NCBI RefSeq assembly: GCF_000142805.1
Contig: NC_013080.1
Span: 558,001-622,000 of the forward strand
DNA: 64,000 nucleotides
Direction of reading: 5' to 3'
Source: Lachancea thermotolerans CBS 6340
Taxonomy: Eukaryota; Ascomycota; Saccharomycetes; Saccharomycetales; Saccharomycetaceae
Part shown: positions 20,225-30,020 of the stretch, in pieces
Layout: each line of letters begins with the position of its first letter
How positions within the stretch are numbered: position 1 is the first letter of the stretch
Translations under genes and position numbers: made by a program
The notes under the pieces: generated by a model
What the model was told of the DNA's origin: nothing
Seen by the model: only the letters and a program-made list of their open reading frames with translations
The model's database searches: none

Positions 20225-21274
20225 ATGTGCAATGCCGATAATAATAATGAAATTCGCGCGTCGCCTGAAGCGCGAATGGTCGACAAGTACTCCGCACACT
20301 ACATCCTGAGGTCTGGACTGGCTGGAGGTATTGCGGGCTCGTGTGCCAAAACACTAATAGCACCCTTGGATAGGATCAAAATACTGTTTCAAACCTCGAA
20401 CCCGCACTATCTGAAATACTCAGGGTCAATGCTAGGTCTTGTCCAAGCAGGGTTTCACATTAACGCGCGGGATGGCATCAGAGGCTTCTACCAAGGGCAT
20501 TCGGCTACACTTATCCGGATATTTCCTTACGCAGCAATTAAATTCATTGCATATGAACAGATCAGAAATGTTATGATACCGTCAAAGGAATACGAGACAC
20601 ATGCGCGCAGACTGGCCAGCGGCTCTCTAGCAGGGCTCTGCAGCGTGTTCATGACATATCCGCTAGACCTTATTCGAGTCAGGCTTGCATATGTGACGGA
20701 CCACAGGAGGATTAGGATGTTGCCTATCATCAAACAAATATACACCGAGCGGGCTTCGGAGTCGTTGACATCAAAACCTTTTGTTCCACAGTGGTTTGCG
20801 CATTGGTGCAACTTCTATCGGGGGTTCACTCCCACCGTTTTGGGTATGATTCCGTATGCGGGAGTCTCTTTTTTTGCACACGACCTATGCGGTGACATCT
20901 TGAGGAGCTCAGTGCTTGCTCCGTACTCTGTACTGCATGTGTCAAATGAAGAGCTGAGTATGCGCTCGAAAAAACAAAACAACAGGCCTCTCAAAACATG
21001 GGCGGAACTAGTGGCAGGTGGTCTTGCTGGGATGGCATCTCAAACTGCTTCTTACCCTTTTGAGATCATAAGAAGAAGGCTTCAAGTCAGCGTTGTTTCC
21101 CCTACATCCATTCACGAATTCCAGTCGATACCAGATATGATACGGGTCATATACAAGGAGCGCGGGTGGAGGGGGTTTTTCGTGGGTCTAAGTATAGGCT
21201 ACATCAAGGTTACTCCTATGGTTGCTTGTAGCTTCTTCGTCTACGAAAGGATGAAATGGTACCTTGCCATATAA
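20225..21274 (+). CDS. LEU5: Mitochondrial carrier for coenzyme A
   Basis: 349 residues from the first ATG at 20225; the frame begins upstream at a TTG. Three carrier repeats are seen with motifs PLDRIK, PLDLIR and PFEIIR, and near-identical stretches to S. cerevisiae Leu5 (SGLAGGIAGSCAKTLIAPLD, GMIPYAGVSFFAHDL, FFVGLSIGYIKVTPM). Leu5 is needed for coenzyme A accumulation in the mitochondrial matrix and so for leucine synthesis. A later ATG at 20276 is possible but would trim a non-conserved leader only. It is followed tail-to-tail by the TCD gene, as in YHR002W-YHR003C. Confidence 0.95.
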   Translation: MCNADNNNEIRASPEARMVDKYSAHYILRSGLAGGIAGSCAKTLIAPLDRIKILFQTSNPHYLKYSGSMLGLVQAGFHINARDGIRGFYQGHSATLIRIFPYAAIKFIAYEQIRNVMIPSKEYETHARRLASGSLAGLCSVFMTYPLDLIRVRLAYVTDHRRIRMLPIIKQIYTERASESLTSKPFVPQWFAHWCNFYRGFTPTVLGMIPYAGVSFFAHDLCGDILRSSVLAPYSVLHVSNEELSMRSKKQNNRPLKTWAELVAGGLAGMASQTASYPFEIIRRRLQVSVVSPTSIHEFQSIPDMIRVIYKERGWRGFFVGLSIGYIKVTPMVACSFFVYERMKWYLAI

Positions 21275-21342
21275 GTTACGAATTCTCTTTTGTAAATAGT
21301 TCAATTGGATTTTTTCCAAATTATGTACTAGTAATATTCAGC

Positions 21343-22686
21343 TTATCTGAACTGAGAGTAATATTCCTCTTCTTTGAACCTTTTAGCCACCAATTCTAAG
21401 ACGTCCGCGGAATAGCAATCTTCCAAGCGCTCTCCACCATTCAAAACGCGTCTTTCGTGCTCCTTCTGCTCCTCCTTAGTTAAGAGCACAACATTTTGCA
21501 ATGAAACGGGTTTTTCTGGGTCCCATTTAGAAAGAGTGAGTCTTGTAGAAAACCCACTTACAGGAGACTTACCCCGGAAAACTTCTTCACAGATATAGCC
21601 TATCTCTTTGAGAGCTATAGGAACACGCTGGTCTGGCATCCCAATACGAGACATTTGCCCGGCAAGGGATTGATAAATTCCGTCGTAGATCTTAATCCTG
21701 TTCTTCCCTTCGATAGGCTCCATAGGGTATCCAGCAATTTTTGTCAAAACCCAAGTTGCAATAGTTAGGCCAAAAACCCCAGGCATGGTTCCAAGAACAG
21801 GCAATATTCTAACACGGAAGTCTTTCAAAGCGCTCAACTCGTCAACTTTGCCCTTCTGAAACTCATCCTCAGGGAGAGGAAGCAAGGAAGCTTTGCGAGG
21901 GTCTGGCTTTTCTGCACTAAAAACGACTGCAATGCCTTTAGTGATCCCCCTCTGTTTCAGACGCCGCCTGACGGAACGCGCAAGTGGATCCTCTTCTGTA
22001 TTCGTCAAGTCGCCAACATTTATCCTTGTTGGATCACTCTTTGTCGCAGCTCCCATAGAAGAGATAACAGGAATTTCGTTGCGGTAGACAAACTCTAATA
22101 AGTCGACTTTCGTGTCAATGTTGTCGATACAATCAATAACAAATGTTGGCTTTTCTTTGCCATCTTCGCCAAATAAAAGCCGCTCGGCGTTTTCCTTGTT
22201 CCATAATTCATGAACTGCATCAATTTCGCACCAGGGCGCGATTTCCTCAAGGTGCTTCTTCAAGCATCCAACCTTAGAAGTACCAACGTCTTTCAAGTTT
22301 GCGCAGCTGTGTCTATTCAATGAGCTAAGTGAAACCTGGTCAAAATCAATAACTTTGATTTTGTATACACCTGACCTAACCAGCATTGTAACAACCCAAG
22401 AGCCAACCCCACCAGCTCCGACGACCACGATGTTTTGCCCCTTAAGAGCTTCCATACCCTCTTCTCCTAGGAATGCGTAGTTGCGCGCTAATTGTTCTCG
22501 TATCAAGTCTTCGTTGTATTCTTCAATCAGAGCTCCTTTAGGCTTGACAGATGCCGTGGCCTCTCCTTTTGGTAGAATTGTACCATGTGTTTGATAATTC
22601 TGGACTAGGGTATCCACAAACTTAGTGGTAGCGGCAGCAAAGATAGCAGTGGCTGCTATCAGCTTCCATTGGCTGTCTTGTGCCAT
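21343..22686 (-). CDS. TCD1: tRNA threonylcarbamoyladenosine dehydratase (E1-like)
   Basis: 447 residues of the ThiF/E1 family. An N-terminal membrane segment (WKLIAATAIFAAATTKFV) precedes the nucleotide-binding loop VVVGAGGVGSWV near residue 90 and the conserved N/R/D/K residues (DQVSLSSLNRHSC). The enzyme cyclises t6A37 of tRNA to ct6A on the mitochondrial outer membrane. S. cerevisiae has TCD1 (YHR003C) and TCD2 (YKL027W); the single gene here is flanked by LEU5 (YHR002W) and TFA1 (YKL028W), one neighbour from each copy, so it is the unduplicated form. The ATG at 22686 is the first in frame. Confidence 0.94.
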   Translation of the reverse strand: MAQDSQWKLIAATAIFAAATTKFVDTLVQNYQTHGTILPKGEATASVKPKGALIEEYNEDLIREQLARNYAFLGEEGMEALKGQNIVVVGAGGVGSWVVTMLVRSGVYKIKVIDFDQVSLSSLNRHSCANLKDVGTSKVGCLKKHLEEIAPWCEIDAVHELWNKENAERLLFGEDGKEKPTFVIDCIDNIDTKVDLLEFVYRNEIPVISSMGAATKSDPTRINVGDLTNTEEDPLARSVRRRLKQRGITKGIAVVFSAEKPDPRKASLLPLPEDEFQKGKVDELSALKDFRVRILPVLGTMPGVFGLTIATWVLTKIAGYPMEPIEGKNRIKIYDGIYQSLAGQMSRIGMPDQRVPIALKEIGYICEEVFRGKSPVSGFSTRLTLSKWDPEKPVSLQNVVLLTKEEQKEHERRVLNGGERLEDCYSADVLELVAKRFKEEEYYSQFR

Positions 22687-22860
22687 TGATAAATGCACAA
22701 CGTATAACGGAGATATACTCTGTTTTATCGCCTTTAATCTGAAAACTAGGAAGATGATGAGCCGCCAACACTCAAAAAAAATTTAGTATACTTATATACG
22801 ATGTGCGTTCGAGAAATGCTTCGCGGCTATGCAGAGCCAATAGATTGTAAAAGAAGCAAA

Positions 22861-24213
22861 CTAAACATCCTCAAACTCTGCATCCATATCATCATCGTCA
22901 ACTTCTTCAGTTTGCTTTCGATTGTTTGCACTTGACTCTTCTGCGGCTTTTGATTCAGTGACCTGCGATGCAACCTCTTGTGAGGTGGTAACATTTTCGG
23001 AAGGGGAGGTGCCCTCGTTCTCATTGTCGCTACCAACGTCTTCAAACTCCACACCCTCATCCACCTCGTCATCTTCCCCATCGTCGTCTTCATCTTCCAA
23101 GGCTTGTTTTTTCGCAAGTTGGGCGTAATAATCTGCAAGCGTTCTTTCTGCTTCTCTTTCCTCAATCTCTTTCTGAGTCAGTTGCGGAGCGGGCTCAGGT
23201 ATATCTTCTGCAACCGGTGTAGCCTGCGTATCGGCGGGATCATCTGAATGCTCTGGTCCATTGCCGTTTGGAATTTGCGCCCCATCAGCAACGTCTTCGT
23301 CTCCGTCTAACTTTCCAAGAGCGGTCTTGCCTACAGTACTTTGCTCGTGCCATGCTGGCAGAGCATTTTGCTTTCTCTTTTCCTCCATTTCTTTCTCTTC
23401 TTGCTCGTTGCGAGCCTGCTCGTCACTTGCAGTAGTGATATTCACGTGCAAAGTTGCCTGCGACTTGGCACCGGCACGTCTGCTGCTAGCATTATCCAAG
23501 GCAGAGTTACTGTTGTCACCAGGCGTAAACATCTTACTCTTTTTGGACCGGGGATTAACAGTATATGAAGCGACAGAGTTGTTTTGAGGCGGAATCAGTC
23601 TCGCCAGTGAGCTTTCGAATGTGTTTTCTTCGATTCGAGAATCGTCGATTTTCTTAAGATAGTCAATAATAGGCTGAACCTGATCCATGAGCCTGTTAAG
23701 CTTGATTTGCTTCTCTTTCGATTTCTTTCCGGAATCATCTTCCACTAGCGGCTCTTCGCACAAGCTGCACAAGAATTGGGTCTTTTCATAGTTCAGTAGT
23801 GACACAGCCTCAAGCTGAGAATACTTACTTTGGCATATAGGACACATGTAGCCCTGAGGGGCTGAGTTCTTGTCCAGGTCATCTTTCAGCCTCGATACGA
23901 TCTGATGCACTTTCCATTTTATAGCATCTATGGCTTGAGGGTACTTGATATAATAGTAATATCTTTTGATGCTCCTAGTGTTGAAATGAAACTCCTGCTG
24001 AGAGTGTACTGCTAGCATTCGATCTTCAAGTAGCTTTGTCAGAAGACCACGCAGCTCAGGCCGTTTTATCCCGAGTAGATGCGCTAAATCCTCTTCAGAA
24101 AGCACAGAATGGAAAAGAATTGCATCTAGAACCAGTACATACGCTCCTGGGTAGAAACATCTGACAACAAATTTCAAGAGGTTCTTGACTATATCATCGA
24201 TGGGACGGTCCAT
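22861..24213 (-). CDS. TFA1: TFIIE large subunit
   Basis: 450 residues (482 in S. cerevisiae). A winged-helix domain fills residues 1-115, followed by a zinc ribbon with cysteines at 124, 127, 149 and 152 (CPIC...CSLC) and a long acidic C-terminal half rich in Glu and Asp, ending DMDAEFEDV. TFIIE recruits TFIIH to the RNA polymerase II preinitiation complex. It lies tail-to-head with the TCD gene, which matches YKL027W-YKL028W. Confidence 0.96.
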   Translation of the reverse strand: MDRPIDDIVKNLLKFVVRCFYPGAYVLVLDAILFHSVLSEEDLAHLLGIKRPELRGLLTKLLEDRMLAVHSQQEFHFNTRSIKRYYYYIKYPQAIDAIKWKVHQIVSRLKDDLDKNSAPQGYMCPICQSKYSQLEAVSLLNYEKTQFLCSLCEEPLVEDDSGKKSKEKQIKLNRLMDQVQPIIDYLKKIDDSRIEENTFESSLARLIPPQNNSVASYTVNPRSKKSKMFTPGDNSNSALDNASSRRAGAKSQATLHVNITTASDEQARNEQEEKEMEEKRKQNALPAWHEQSTVGKTALGKLDGDEDVADGAQIPNGNGPEHSDDPADTQATPVAEDIPEPAPQLTQKEIEEREAERTLADYYAQLAKKQALEDEDDDGEDDEVDEGVEFEDVGSDNENEGTSPSENVTTSQEVASQVTESKAAEESSANNRKQTEEVDDDDMDAEFEDV

Positions 24214-24429
24214 GCTTCAGCTAATCCTGCGTCAAAAGGAACCCACACACGTCGTTTTAAGTCTTATTTGATCTAAGTGAAAGCCTTTCGCTATAATACA
24301 GTAACTGTTTACGAAATAAAAGGCTCTATAATGTCGGGTTCAATATATACATTCAATCGCCATGTTAACACCGTTAGCTAAAGGGGCCTGGTTTGACGTA
24401 CCCATTATGCACATCGGCCTTTTTTTTCC

Positions 24430-26265
24430 TTAGCTTTGATAACTATCTTCCATATGTCTATCACCTGTCGAGCCTCTTGAATGGTTTTTCTTGACATAAG
24501 AAAAGTCCAGCAGCCCTTTACTGTCCGTCCATCGTCTTGCTCTCTTTCCGTAGTGGTATAGCGGGATAGCAAAGAGGCACACAATTAATTCAACACAGCC
24601 ATAAACGATAAATGTTGTCTTGTAGCCGCTCTTTACGTTGAACTTTGTATTGAAAAAGGAAAATGCAAACCCCATGACATTTTTGAGTACATTTAGAGTC
24701 ACCAGCGCTTCCTGAGCGTAGCATTTGTACGAGTCAACAGTAAAAGTTATAGCCGTTGTACTGGCTAATGAAGATCCAAATCCCACAACACCCAAAAATA
24801 TAGTAGGAGCGATCCATGCATCATGAGCCTGCGCAGACCAGCCGAAACCCATTAGACCTAAGGCTGTGGACAAGCCAGCGGGGAGGACCATAAAAAGCCT
24901 GAACTCAGGCTCGTAAATACCGCAGCTCTTTTTGGCAAAGTGCCTTACCATTTTGTCGCTTAATGGGCCAGCACATAAAGAGCCAAGGATGCTACCAACA
25001 AATGGTGAGACGTAAACCAATCCAATTTGAATGGAACTGAAACTGTAGGGAGGGTTTCCATAAACTGTATTGATTATCTGAGCAACCATGATCAGCCAAA
25101 CGATCGCTAATGAGTAAAGGAACGCCCCAAAGAGAACAGCTGGATAGCAGAACAAAACAAAGGGGCGTAACATAACCATGATCCACTTGTCAACAGAGTG
25201 TCTTCCATGGAAAATTCCTAGACCTGTCACCAGATGGGACTGAGCTATGTTACTGCACTTTATCTTTGTTCTCACCCTTGAAAGATAACGATGAGATTGA
25301 GTAGGCGTAACAGATTTCAACAGCTCCGGGGAAAGACTTTTAGAGAGACTAGCATCTTCTTCACCTTGAAATTTTGGTGCTGAGTAACCGGAAATTGCGA
25401 CATCGCGGGCTCCGTCTGCAGCACGCGCTATTGCAGTCTCTCGTATCGATCTCTCGTTTGGAACCGGCGTTCTATCCCAGAAAGTTTCTGGGACGAAAAG
25501 AACATGAAGCATAAAGTTCACACCAACTATTATGGTAACAATCCAAAATAACCAATGTCTATCGAGGTATTCAAAAACGAATGATGCGAGTAGAGGAACA
25601 AGGTTCTTGCCTCCCAGGAGCAATAGGGTGTAGAACCCTAGTCTATAGGCTCTTTCGTGGGCAAAATAGATCTCTGCAACAGTAGCAGATGGGAGAGATT
25701 CAATGGTAGAAACACCTAGCCCCGAAACAATCCTAGAAGCTAACAAACTTTCATAGTTTTGGGATACTGCGCAGCCTATGCTACCAAAAAAGAAAATGAT
25801 GATCCCAACTAAGTAAACAATCCTTTTACCGAATATTACAGCACATGGGGAGGCTATGATTGACCCCAGCGCTAAAGCAAGCATCATGCCACCTACCAAA
25901 TAAGAAATATCGCTCAGCGAACGATGAAACTCCAGTGCCAAACCTTTGGACCCGGCTGCAAGGATCGACGTCTGGCCTCCTCCAACAAAGCAGTGCCAGC
26001 CCACGACAAAAAGCGCAGTATCACGACGCCAAACAGGCCAATTTAAAGGGTCGCGTTTGCTTTTCGAGGGTTGTGGGTTCAAAATGATACCTTTTTTTGT
26101 AGTCTGTACTACTCCTCCTGTGCTCGGTGCGTCGTCCCCTGGCCCTCCCATCATTGCAAAGGTCCCTGTGACTCCTATTACAGGAGCTTTAGACTGTGAG
26201 TTCTTTCCTGTGCTGCCCGAGTCATCGTTTGTTTTGGGCTGCTGAATCCATAGAAACTGAGTCAT
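24430..26265 (-). CDS. Major facilitator transporter, HOL1-like (DHA1)
   Basis: 611 residues from the first ATG at 26265; the frame runs upstream to a TTG at 26412. It has a long N-terminal tail with the block ILNPQPSKSKRDPLNWPVWRRD that heads Hol1-type transporters, then about 12 membrane segments with a long central loop (near residues 270-350) and a C-terminal YHYGKRARRWTDSK resembling the Hol1 end. S. cerevisiae Hol1 transports polyamines and cations; the substrate here is unknown. It is an insert relative to S. cerevisiae, where TFA1 and MAE1 are adjacent. Confidence 0.8.
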   Translation of the reverse strand: MTQFLWIQQPKTNDDSGSTGKNSQSKAPVIGVTGTFAMMGGPGDDAPSTGGVVQTTKKGIILNPQPSKSKRDPLNWPVWRRDTALFVVGWHCFVGGGQTSILAAGSKGLALEFHRSLSDISYLVGGMMLALALGSIIASPCAVIFGKRIVYLVGIIIFFFGSIGCAVSQNYESLLASRIVSGLGVSTIESLPSATVAEIYFAHERAYRLGFYTLLLLGGKNLVPLLASFVFEYLDRHWLFWIVTIIVGVNFMLHVLFVPETFWDRTPVPNERSIRETAIARAADGARDVAISGYSAPKFQGEEDASLSKSLSPELLKSVTPTQSHRYLSRVRTKIKCSNIAQSHLVTGLGIFHGRHSVDKWIMVMLRPFVLFCYPAVLFGAFLYSLAIVWLIMVAQIINTVYGNPPYSFSSIQIGLVYVSPFVGSILGSLCAGPLSDKMVRHFAKKSCGIYEPEFRLFMVLPAGLSTALGLMGFGWSAQAHDAWIAPTIFLGVVGFGSSLASTTAITFTVDSYKCYAQEALVTLNVLKNVMGFAFSFFNTKFNVKSGYKTTFIVYGCVELIVCLFAIPLYHYGKRARRWTDSKGLLDFSYVKKNHSRGSTGDRHMEDSYQS

Positions 26266-27776
26266 ATCCGCGGTCTGCGTGGGGGGAAGGCAACTTCGAG
26301 TTCCCTGACAGCGCGGATTTTGCGGGTCTGGTACTTGGAAGCAAACTTTATTATGTGTTTGAGCAGCGGTTTTGGTATAACTGATAGCTTTTACGGAGTC
26401 TTGTTTTTTCAATTAACAGTAAATCGGGGCGGAGAAACGCTGGGTGACTAAACCAAAAGTCTGCCGAAAATCTTTGTGTACTATAGCTGCTTCAGAGTGT
26501 GATTGCTTCCAGAAATAGAATCAGATACTTGGTAAGAAGGGCTAGCAACTAACCTCCGCCTGTCGCAAGACAAAAGTTCGGAGGAAGACAGTCCAACAGT
26601 ACTCGATTCTTTTAAATGAGAGGAGAAAATTCTCGTGATAGCTAGGCCAGTTGGCAATTTTTAATTAATAACTCTGCTTGTATCATTTAAGGATGTCCAA
26701 GGGATACGAGGGCCTTTAAAGGAACTTGCGAAATTTTAAAACATCACAAAGACTAAGTTCAGCTTTTAGGCTCCTCTATCTTGGATATATTCGTAAGAAA
26801 CACGTTAGTTTATGATTCTATTACTTTATTACAGCGCCTGTCTGCGGCCTTTTAGACTTTGCTTGTTCAGGGCGAACTAGCAAAACACAGCTGCCCGCCC
26901 TTCATACAAAGCTGACATTAAACGTTGGCAGTGCTGGATAGCGCCCATTACAACCTAGCTCGCGATAAATGGAAGCAAAATTTGCTGACGAAGGCCGCTG
27001 GTTTCTCAAGTATCATATTAAAACAAGGGCGGGCACTTCAATTTACATAGTTAACAATTCAAATATTAATGGGGACAATCAAATCGTGATTTTTAGCACC
27101 GGAATGATCCGCTTTTAGAGGATGTCTTTTGGAGCCTTGCTTAACTAAATAGCCTTTTGGCCAAGGGTAAACAATTGCAATAATAGAGTGATTTTATGAG
27201 TCTGCCCATGTTTCGTTCTTCAACAGAGGGAGCAGCCAAAACAAAAGGAAATTATGCCAAGAGTGGTACGAAACGCTAACTAATTTAGAGGCGATATTAG
27301 GAACTCAGAGTTTGTTTGGTGCGAGATCAACATAATCATATTACAATTGGCCTCTGGCCCACTTCACCCAACCAAGATGCGCCTTACGATCTTACTTAAG
27401 CAGCTTCGGAAGAAATCATTAAAAGTAAAGGCCCAATATAGCGCCGGAAAAACTAGACATAAGCGTCTAAGTCGAAGTCTTATCCGTAGGCACATGAGAG
27501 AATGAAGTTTATCCGAGCTTACTGAGTGCATTTACTTTTTGTTTATACCGGAAACGGACTTCTTTTCGGGACAAACCGGGTGACGATGAAAAAAAAAAGT
27601 GCAAACCAACGCAAGGTGACGAGGTATACAAGTAGGCTCGAGATAATAACTCATTGTTGGGCGGAAGGCTGTCTTTTAAAAGATATATCCCCCAAGGACC
27701 GCAGCTTTTCAATAAGTTACGCGATTCACCACTTTGACCTTCAGCGAGTGATTTTGTTTGGTTTAAATTTGCCATA
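26266..27776. other. Long divergent intergenic region, HOL1-like gene to MAE1
   Basis: 1.5 kb containing both promoters. Several AT-rich stretches are present (26640-26860, 27040-27090), but I see no gene, tRNA, LTR or centromere element. Frames overlapping its right end on the minus strand are shadows of MAE1. Confidence 0.4.
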
Positions 27777-29738
27777 ATGTCTGCTCGTGTAGAGTCTGTG
27801 ATCAAGACTTCTATCAGGATTGGTAGGCTCGCGCGCCTGTATACCAGCGGGTCGCCTATGAATCTCGCATCTACAACGCGTGACAACACATTTGGCAACG
27901 GTGCAGAATGTGGAGACCCTGCGCACCTTAAACTTGAACCGGTGGGATCACAAGCAAAAGCCATGCTCAAGGATCCAGTTCCTAAGCAAACGCGTTTGTT
28001 CGTGGAAGGACCTATTGAGTGTCCCATGGAGGGATTCCAGCTCTTGAACTCGCCGCTTTTCAATAAGGGTTCTGCGTTCACGCAGGAAGAAAGGGAGGCA
28101 TTTGGCCTCGAAGGCCTACTCCCCCCCATGGTCAACACTCTAGATGAACAAGTCGAGAGAGCATACAAACAGTTGTGTTATCTCAAAACGCCTCTTGCTA
28201 AAAATGATTTCATGACATCGATGCGCGTTCAGAACAAAGTTTTGTACTTCGAGCTCGTAAGGCGCCATATTCGTGAACTTGTACCCATCATTTACACGCC
28301 CACGGAAGGTGATGCTATCGCTGCTTATTCACATCGGTTCCGTAAGCCAGAGGGTGTCTTTCTTGACATTACTGAGCCTGACTCCATTGAGCGCCGCTTA
28401 GCTGCCTATGGTACAAGTAAAGATGTTGACTACGTTGTTGTAAGTGACTCTGAGGGCATTTTGGGTATTGGCGACCAAGGCATTGGTGGAATTAGAATTG
28501 CTATATCGAAATTGGCCTTGATGACATTATGTGCTGGAATTCACCCTGGACGTGTTTTGCCAGTGTGCTTGGACGTCGGTACTAATAACAAGAAGTTGGC
28601 ACGCGACGAACTTTATATGGGTAACCGTTTCTCTAGAATTAGAGGTGCGCAGTATGATGAATTTGTTGACAAATTCATCAAGGCCCTCAAGAAAAGATTC
28701 CCATCTGCTGTTTTACATTTCGAAGATTTCGGTGTTACCACCGCTAGACCCTTGCTAGACCGTTACCGCGGGGAGTTAGCATGCTTCAATGACGATATTC
28801 AAGGTACAGGTGCGGTCGTCATGGCATCGCTGCTAGCCGCTCTCAAGCATACAAAGAGAGAATTGGCAGACGTAAAGGTGCTTGTTTATGGTGCAGGTTC
28901 CGCTGGTTTAGGTATTGCTGATCAAATTAAAAACCACATGGTGACGTACGGTTTGACTGTCGAAGAGGCTCGTTCCAAGATCTACTTGATGGACAGACGC
29001 GGTTTGATTATGAAGTCTATGGAGTCCTCTTCTTCTCCCGCTCAATTTTTGTATGCTAAACCAGACGAAAAGTGGAGTGGTGTCAACACATCATCTTTGT
29101 TAGAAGTCGTTAGCAAGGTCAAGCCTACTTGTCTCATTGGCTGCTCGACCCAAGCGGGTGCTTTCAACAAAGCTGTTGTTCAAGAAATGCACAAACACAA
29201 CCCAAGGCCTATCATTTTCCCTCTATCTAACCCAACAAGACTGCATGAGGCGGTACCCGAAGATCTGATGAAGTGGACTAACTTTGAAGCCTTGGTGGCC
29301 ACGGGGTCTCCCTTCCCACCCGTCGAAGGATACCGAATTTCTGAGAACAACAATTGTTTCTCTTTCCCTGGTATCGGCTTAGGAGCTGTTTTGTCTCGTG
29401 CCACTGCCATAACTGACACAATGATATCTGCCGCCGTTGATCAACTTGCTGCGTTGTCACCTATGACAGAGAATGACTCTAAGCCTGGATTGCTTCCTCC
29501 TCTGGAAGTAATTAATGACACTTCGTCGAAAGTTGCTACTGCAGTAATCCTGCAGGCACTTAAGGAGGGAACAGCCCGCATTGAAGAAGAAGACGTCCCT
29601 GGATCCGAAGAGAAGGTCAAGGTCCCACGTGACTTTGAGTCATGTCTGAAGTGGGTTACGAAGCAAATGTGGAAACCAGAATACAGGCCAATGGTCAAAG
29701 TCCAGCATGATCCAAACGTGTTCACTCACCAGGTTTAA
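27777..29738 (+). CDS. MAE1: Mitochondrial malic enzyme
   Basis: 653 residues (S. cerevisiae 669). The N-terminus MSARVESVIKTSIRIGRLAR is basic and serine-rich, a mitochondrial presequence. Malic enzyme hallmarks follow: YTPTEGDA near the start of the catalytic domain, the metal-site block HFEDFGVTTARPLLDRYR and CFNDDIQGTGAVV, and the dinucleotide fold VLVYGAGSAGLGIADQI. It decarboxylates malate to pyruvate with NAD or NADP in the matrix. It lies beyond the HOL1-like gene from TFA1, divergent, consistent with YKL028W-YKL029C apart from that insert. Confidence 0.96.
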   Translation: MSARVESVIKTSIRIGRLARLYTSGSPMNLASTTRDNTFGNGAECGDPAHLKLEPVGSQAKAMLKDPVPKQTRLFVEGPIECPMEGFQLLNSPLFNKGSAFTQEEREAFGLEGLLPPMVNTLDEQVERAYKQLCYLKTPLAKNDFMTSMRVQNKVLYFELVRRHIRELVPIIYTPTEGDAIAAYSHRFRKPEGVFLDITEPDSIERRLAAYGTSKDVDYVVVSDSEGILGIGDQGIGGIRIAISKLALMTLCAGIHPGRVLPVCLDVGTNNKKLARDELYMGNRFSRIRGAQYDEFVDKFIKALKKRFPSAVLHFEDFGVTTARPLLDRYRGELACFNDDIQGTGAVVMASLLAALKHTKRELADVKVLVYGAGSAGLGIADQIKNHMVTYGLTVEEARSKIYLMDRRGLIMKSMESSSSPAQFLYAKPDEKWSGVNTSSLLEVVSKVKPTCLIGCSTQAGAFNKAVVQEMHKHNPRPIIFPLSNPTRLHEAVPEDLMKWTNFEALVATGSPFPPVEGYRISENNNCFSFPGIGLGAVLSRATAITDTMISAAVDQLAALSPMTENDSKPGLLPPLEVINDTSSKVATAVILQALKEGTARIEEEDVPGSEEKVKVPRDFESCLKWVTKQMWKPEYRPMVKVQHDPNVFTHQV

Positions 29739-30020
29739 GGTTGCCTTTGGCATAGCGCCCAAAAAAACAATGATTATCATTATGTATATATTCAACCTAA
29801 TTTCTCGTTATTAATAGATCTTTTACAGTTAGGCCCCAGAACTAGTTCTGCCGACGTTTGAGCGAACTGCTACCTTCATTACCTCATATAGGTTTCTAGG
29901 CTCGGAAGGTAGTCCTGGCTAATCTTAGGTATAATACAAAATCAAGGTTTACATTAATTATCTATCATTTTTGACTCAGTACATATATGTTTATACATGA
30001 AATTATATCCTATCCTGTCA

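Noticed and set aside
26266-27776. AT-rich intergenic region examined for a centromere
   Set aside because: No CDEIII-like TTTCCGAAA core and no 80-base block of very high AT next to a CDEI.
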